Source of the DNA: Caulobacter sp. CCH9-E1
GTDB lineage: Bacteria > Pseudomonadota > Alphaproteobacteria > Caulobacterales > Caulobacteraceae
Assembly: GCF_001556515.1 (NCBI RefSeq)
Contig: NZ_LSJA01000255.1
Location: 1 to 9,136, forward strand
DNA length: 9,136 nucleotides
Direction of reading: 5' to 3'
Every line of letters starts with the position of its first letter. Within the stretch, counting starts at the first letter, position 1. A program made the position numbers and the translations under genes. Shown here piece by piece: positions 5,950 to 9,136 of the stretch. Below the pieces are notes generated by a model that was not told the origin of the DNA, ran no database searches, and saw nothing but the letters and a program-made list of their open reading frames with translations.

Positions 5950-7308
5950 TCAGTGGCCGCCGGCCACCGCCTCGTCCTCGATCTCGTGCGTCGGAGCGTT
6001 CTTGGACACCAGCGCGAACCACAGGACGTAGACGTAGCAGATCAGCGGGGCGATGAAGGCCAGCGACTTGGAGCCGGTCATCTCCTCGATCTTGGCGAAG
6101 GCCAGCGGCAGGAAAGCGCCGCCGACGATGGCCATGCACAGCAGACCCGAGGTCGCCGAGGCCGGGGCCGACGAGCGCTGCAGGGTCAGGGTGAAGATCG
6201 TCGGGAACATGATCGAGTTGAACAGGCCGATCAGCAGCGCCGCGAAGGCCGGGATCAGGCCGGTCGTCATCGGAACCGTGGCGAGGATCAGGTTGATGTC
6301 GCCCGTGTGGGCGCTGGGAACCATGTCCTTGGTCAGGATCACGGTCAGGCTCAGCGTGATCGCGCCCACGGCCACGGCCGTCAGCAGCCAATAGTCCTTG
6401 AACTTCTTCAGCAGGGCCGAGCCCGCGAAGCGGCCGATCATGGCGAAGACCATGTAGAAGGTCGTCATCTTGCCGGCCTGCTCGGCCGGGATGTTCAGAA
6501 TGTGCGCTTCTTCCAGGAACAGCAGCAGGTTCAGCGAGATCGCCACCTCGGCGCCGACATAGAGGAAGATGCCGATCGCGCCCAGGTTCGCCCACTTGGA
6601 CGACAGGGCCGACAGTGGGTTGACGAAGTGGCCGGTCTTAGGGGCGGCTTCGGTGATCTGACGACGCACGAAGAAGATGGCCAGGATGAACAGGGCCAGG
6701 CCCGCGCCGATCACGAAATAGACGTTGGAAACGAAGCCCAAGGCCTGCTCGCGCATGGGGTCTGTGATCGTGATCCCCTTCTCGAAGATCTGGCCCTTGA
6801 GCAGGAAGTTCGCGCCGAACCACAGGCCGCAGGCCGCGCCCAGCGAGTTGAACGCCTGCGACAGGTTCAGCCGAAACGAGCTGTCCTCGGGACGGCCCAT
6901 CGAGGCGATCAGCGGGTTGGCGGCCACCTGCAGCAGGGTGATGCCCGAGGCCATCACGAACAGCGCGGTCAGCACCAGAGCGAAGGTGTGCAGCTTGGCC
7001 GCCGCGATGGCGATGAAGCAGCCGGCGACGATGCCGCCCAGACCCACCATCACCGACTTGGCGTAGCCGAACTTGGACAGGAAGGCCGCCGAGGGCATCG
7101 ACATGACGCCGTAGGCGATGAAGAAGGCGAAGCCGGTCAGGCTGGCTTCAACCGGCGTAAGGGTGAAGACCGTCTTCATGGTCTTCAGCAGCGGGTCCAG
7201 CAGATTGGTGACCAGCGCCCAGATGAAGAACAGGCACGTCACATAGACGATAGCCAGCTTGGAGCCCCCGCTCTTGGCCGGGGATTTGGCGATCGCGGCG
7301 TCGCTCAT
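5950..7308 (-). CDS. FHS-family MFS sugar permease (FucP/GluP/NagP type)
   Basis: A 452-residue inner-membrane permease with about 12 helices, probably a proton symporter for a monosaccharide. The family signature in helix 1, FFIWALVTNLLDPLL (27-41), keeps Asp38, which matches the proton-linked Asp46 of FucP. Helix 4 reads LLQVAANPL (125-133), followed by SFRLNLSQAFNSLGA (144-158), the classical FHS segment. FucP has Glu135 where this protein has Gln127; the LLQVAANP form occurs in hexose and N-acetylglucosamine members, so fucose is not the likely substrate. Glucose, galactose or N-acetylglucosamine are candidates. ATG 7308 is preceded by GGAGG at an ideal distance. An own promoter with an overlapping palindrome lies upstream and a strong terminator downstream, so it is likely a single-gene transcript, induced by its sugar. 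Its link to the GH3 enzyme is inferred from proximity. Confidence 0.92.
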   Translation of the reverse strand: MSDAAIAKSPAKSGGSKLAIVYVTCLFFIWALVTNLLDPLLKTMKTVFTLTPVEASLTGFAFFIAYGVMSMPSAAFLSKFGYAKSVMVGLGGIVAGCFIAIAAAKLHTFALVLTALFVMASGITLLQVAANPLIASMGRPEDSSFRLNLSQAFNSLGAACGLWFGANFLLKGQIFEKGITITDPMREQALGFVSNVYFVIGAGLALFILAIFFVRRQITEAAPKTGHFVNPLSALSSKWANLGAIGIFLYVGAEVAISLNLLLFLEEAHILNIPAEQAGKMTTFYMVFAMIGRFAGSALLKKFKDYWLLTAVAVGAITLSLTVILTKDMVPSAHTGDINLILATVPMTTGLIPAFAALLIGLFNSIMFPTIFTLTLQRSSAPASATSGLLCMAIVGGAFLPLAFAKIEEMTGSKSLAFIAPLICYVYVLWFALVSKNAPTHEIEDEAVAGGH

Positions 7309-7400
7309 CGAACGCCTCCGCGATTGAACTTGAGCACCGAAATCACTGGACCACTCCCTAAGCGACGATGTTCGCGAGTCCGTCTTTGCGCGGACGCGCC

Positions 7401-7429
7401 ATTCATTGGAAGCGCGACAACGTTGTCAA
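7401..7429 (-). promoter_or_regulatory. Candidate promoter of the sugar permease
   Basis: On the minus strand a perfect TTGACA (7429-7424) stands 17 bases before ATGAAT (7406-7401), a three-of-six match to TATAAT. The predicted start near 7394 gives a leader of about 86 bases to ATG 7308. The palindrome 7416-7427 overlaps the -35 element and spacer, as expected for a repressed promoter. Confidence 0.5.
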
Positions 7430-7442
7430 CCATTTGTATGAT
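7414..7442 (+). promoter_or_regulatory. Candidate divergent promoter of the small membrane-protein gene
   Basis: GCGACA (7414-7419, four of six) and TATGAT (7437-7442, five of six) are 17 bases apart on the plus strand. Transcription would start near 7449, just before two successive inverted repeats that fill the leader up to ATG 7518. Confidence 0.42.
7416..7427. promoter_or_regulatory. 12-bp perfect palindrome, LacI-type operator candidate
   Basis: GACAACGTTGTC is a perfect palindrome with a central CG, the form typical of LacI/GalR-family operators. It overlaps the predicted -35 regions of both the permease promoter (minus) and the small-gene promoter (plus). The regulator gene is not in the window. 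The family guess rests only on the shape of the site and the sugar-transport context. Confidence 0.55.
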
Positions 7443-7450
7443 TTTTTGCG

Positions 7451-7472
7451 GTTCCGACGGTCGTTTCGGAAC
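7451..7472 (+). other. Inverted repeat at the head of the small gene's leader
   Basis: GTTCCGA (7451-7457) and TCGGAAC (7466-7472) are perfect reverse complements separated by eight bases. In RNA they would form a seven-pair hairpin right at the predicted 5' end. As DNA it could be a second operator. No U-tract follows. Confidence 0.45.
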
Positions 7473-7517
7473 GGAAAACGCCCTCCCCCGCTAGGTCATC
7501 GAGAGCGGGAGTTTTCC
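7473..7517 (+). promoter_or_regulatory. Hairpin that would bury the small gene's ribosome binding site
   Basis: GGAAAAC (7473-7479) pairs with GTTTTCC (7511-7517), and CCCGC (7487-7491) pairs with GCGGG (7505-7509). The outer stem ends directly at ATG 7518. The likely Shine-Dalgarno sequence, GCGGGAG (7505-7511), lies in the 3' arm, and an alternative pairing of CTCCC (7483-7487) with GGGAG (7507-7511) would hide it too. Pairing is read from the sequence; translational control is inferred. Confidence 0.45.
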
Positions 7518-7685
7518 ATGTTGGCGTTGGCGGTTGTGGTGATTTCCGGGGTGTTTGTGCTGGCCGCGATGGCCGGCCTCGCCGACGCGATCGTGTGTCT
7601 CGCCTTCGGCGGCGTAAGCCAGCTGATGGGCGAATCGAAGCGCCAAAAGCCGGAGCAGACGCCTGCCCGGAGAATCACCGCCTAG
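7518..7685 (+). CDS. Small one-helix membrane protein, 55 residues
   Basis: I do not recognise this gene. The translation starts MLALAVVVISGVFVLAAM and has one hydrophobic segment (about 3-31), then a polar tail with ESKRQK and ARR clusters, consistent with a single membrane helix and a basic cytoplasmic C-terminus. It has one Cys, in the helix. Third codon positions are mostly G or C, as in the neighbours. GGGAG stands six bases before ATG 7518. A longer in-frame start at 7368 is possible but would run through the palindrome and both promoters, so I reject it. The gene diverges from the sugar permease and converges with the FAD oxidoreductase, leaving eight bases between stop codons. A role linked to sugar uptake is only a guess from the shared control region. 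It could be an uncharacterised small regulator of a membrane protein. Confidence 0.6.
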   Translation: MLALAVVVISGVFVLAAMAGLADAIVCLAFGGVSQLMGESKRQKPEQTPARRITA

Positions 7686-7693
7686 GACCGTGC

Positions 7694-9136
7694 TCAGGCC
7701 GCGGCGCGTTGCGGGGCCGGTCGCTCGACACGGACCGCGGGACGGTCGTAGGCGGCGTTTTCGTCGACGTCCCAGACGTCGTGCCTGCGCTCGCCGACAA
7801 TGATGTTCTCCGCGGTCAGCACGCCGGTCATCATGGCGCGGTCCTGGTCGCCATAGCGGTGCATGCCGTTGCGGCCGACCAGATGCAGGCCCGGATAGTG
7901 CATCTTCAGGTCCAGGCGGATCATGCGGATATGCTCGGCATAGGCCTCGTCATACACCGGATAGGCCTTGCGCTGGCGAGCGACGCACGCGTCCTCGACC
8001 GCCTCGATGTCCATCAGGCCGATGCCGGCGATCTCGGCCTTGGCCTTGGCGATCAATTCGGCGTCCGAAAGGCTCCAGAGGGCGTCTCCCTCGAAGCAGA
8101 AATACTCCAGGCTCAGCGCCGCCTCGACGCCGTCGGGGACCATTTCAGGCGACCAGGCGCGCAGGTCGCGTACGCGGCCGACCTGCACCGAGGCGTCGTG
8201 GACATAGATCCAGGTGTCCGGCGGCGCCTTACGCGGCTTGCCCATCAGCACGACCGTCAGGAAGTCGCGGTACATCAGCTCGCCGGCATGGAAGACGCTC
8301 ATGGGCGTGGGGCTGATCGACTGCATCAGCTCGCGGACCGGCGCTGACGAAACCACGTTGTCGGCCGTGTAGATCTCCTTGCGGCCGTCGGCGCAGGCGA
8401 CCGAGACCGTCCAGAGGCGCGCCAGCTTGTCGTAGTGCAGGCCATCGACGCGTCGTCCGAGGCGGACATCGCCGCCCAGCGCGCTGATCTTCTCGGCGCA
8501 AGCCTCCCAGACCATGCCCGCGCCCTGGCGAGGATACAGGAAGCGCTCGCTCAGCGTTTTGGTCGGCGCGGCGACCGGCGCCTTGCGGCGCAGGCCCAGC
8601 GATCGGCGGACGCCGTCCATGATCGCGGCCCCCAGATGCAGCCCGCGGATCCGTTGGCGCGCCCAATCGGCCGACAGCTCATCGCAGCTCATGCCCCACA
8701 CCTTCTCGGCGTAGGACTTGAAGAAGGTTGAGAACAGCATCTCGCCGAAATGATTGCGCACCCAGTCGCGGAAGCTCTGAGGCTCCTTGACCGGCTTGAC
8801 CTTGGCCCAGGCGAACGAGGCCAGGCACTTGGCCGCCATCCAGGGGCCGAGGTTGGCCAGCGCCTGGAAGGCCCTCAGCGGGAAAGCGTAGAAGCGCCCG
8901 CGATAATAGATGCGCGAGCGGCGCGGCCGCTCGACGAAGCCCTCGGGCAGGATCTCGCGCCACAGGTCGAGGACTTCGGGATTGCGCGAGAAGAACCGGT
9001 GCCCGCCGATGTCGAACTTCAGGCCCTTGTAGTCGAGGGTCCGAGCGACGCCGCCCACACGGGCCGCATCCATCTCCAGCACGATCACGCCCCGCCCGGC
9101 CTTGGCCAGGGTGTAGGCGGTCGTCAGACCGGCGGG
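7694..9136 (-). CDS. FAD-dependent amine-oxidase/UDP-galactopyranose-mutase-like oxidoreductase, 5' partial
   Basis: 480 residues are visible; the N-terminus runs off the right edge. The frame continues upstream of GTG 9088 as PAGLTTAYTLAKAGRGVIVL, the second half of a GxGPAG dinucleotide-binding motif, so 9088 is not the start and only some 10-20 residues are missing. VGGVART and FDIGGHRFFSRNPEV follow, then YRGRFYAFPL, SYAEKVWGM and YPRQGAGMVWEAC. The C-terminal FAD motif GRNGMHRYGDQDRAMMTG lies about 60 residues before the end. This architecture is that of the HemY-like/UGM-like branch (COG1232 type), often found with polysaccharide and glycosyltransferase genes. The substrate is unknown. 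True protoporphyrinogen oxidase activity is unlikely to follow from this similarity alone. It is probably the end of a separate operon entering from the right. Confidence 0.88.
   Translation of the reverse strand, partial: PAGLTTAYTLAKAGRGVIVLEMDAARVGGVARTLDYKGLKFDIGGHRFFSRNPEVLDLWREILPEGFVERPRRSRIYYRGRFYAFPLRAFQALANLGPWMAAKCLASFAWAKVKPVKEPQSFRDWVRNHFGEMLFSTFFKSYAEKVWGMSCDELSADWARQRIRGLHLGAAIMDGVRRSLGLRRKAPVAAPTKTLSERFLYPRQGAGMVWEACAEKISALGGDVRLGRRVDGLHYDKLARLWTVSVACADGRKEIYTADNVVSSAPVRELMQSISPTPMSVFHAGELMYRDFLTVVLMGKPRKAPPDTWIYVHDASVQVGRVRDLRAWSPEMVPDGVEAALSLEYFCFEGDALWSLSDAELIAKAKAEIAGIGLMDIEAVEDACVARQRKAYPVYDEAYAEHIRMIRLDLKMHYPGLHLVGRNGMHRYGDQDRAMMTGVLTAENIIVGERRHDVWDVDENAAYDRPAVRVERPAPQRAAA

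Noticed and set aside
7368..7517. In-frame upstream start for the small membrane protein, giving 105 residues
   Set aside because: The added segment runs through the palindrome, both promoters and the hairpins, is rich in Arg and Pro, and has no ribosome binding site.

Overview
The window is high-GC DNA with the codon use and gene content of an alphaproteobacterium. A Caulobacter-like organism fits best: a Tat-exported family 3 glycosidase, an FHS-type sugar permease and a long repeat protein together are typical of that group. This is inference; no rRNA or marker gene is present. All four large enzyme or transporter genes and the repeat-protein gene lie on the minus strand. One small gene lies on the plus strand.

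Layout from right to left, the direction of most transcription. Positions 9136-7694 hold the end of a FAD-dependent amine-oxidase/UDP-galactopyranose-mutase-like oxidoreductase, cut at its N-terminus by the window edge. Positions 7685-7518 hold a 55-residue plus-strand gene for a small one-helix membrane protein. Positions 7517-7309 are a divergent control region with a perfect 12-bp palindrome (7416-7427) overlapping the predicted -35 elements of both promoters, followed on the plus side by two RNA hairpins, the second burying the small gene's ribosome binding site. Positions 7308-5950 encode an FHS-family sugar permease, closed by a strong UUCG-loop terminator (5926-5891). Positions 5776-4430 encode an SLC1/DAACS carboxylate or amino-acid carrier with altered cation-site residues. 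Positions 4358-2064 encode a Tat-exported GH3 beta-glucosidase (BglX type). After a 382-base gene-free leader, positions 1681-1 hold a gene for a protein built almost wholly of octapeptide repeats; it stays open to the window edge and its end is not seen.

How the parts may work together: the GH3 enzyme would release sugars from beta-glycosides in the periplasm and the FHS permease would bring the monosaccharides in, probably under an unseen LacI-type repressor acting at the palindrome. The SLC1 carrier has its own candidate promoter and may run on into the GH3 gene (71-base gap, no clear terminator).

The most unusual object is the repeat protein: about 67 octads of consensus L-[ST]-x-x-Q-[VIL]-x-x, arranged in a higher-order unit of seven octads (56 residues, 168 bp) with fixed positions for acidic, Asn and Lys residues. 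Several antisense and alternate frames are also open through this array because the DNA is periodic, so the real frame is easily missed.
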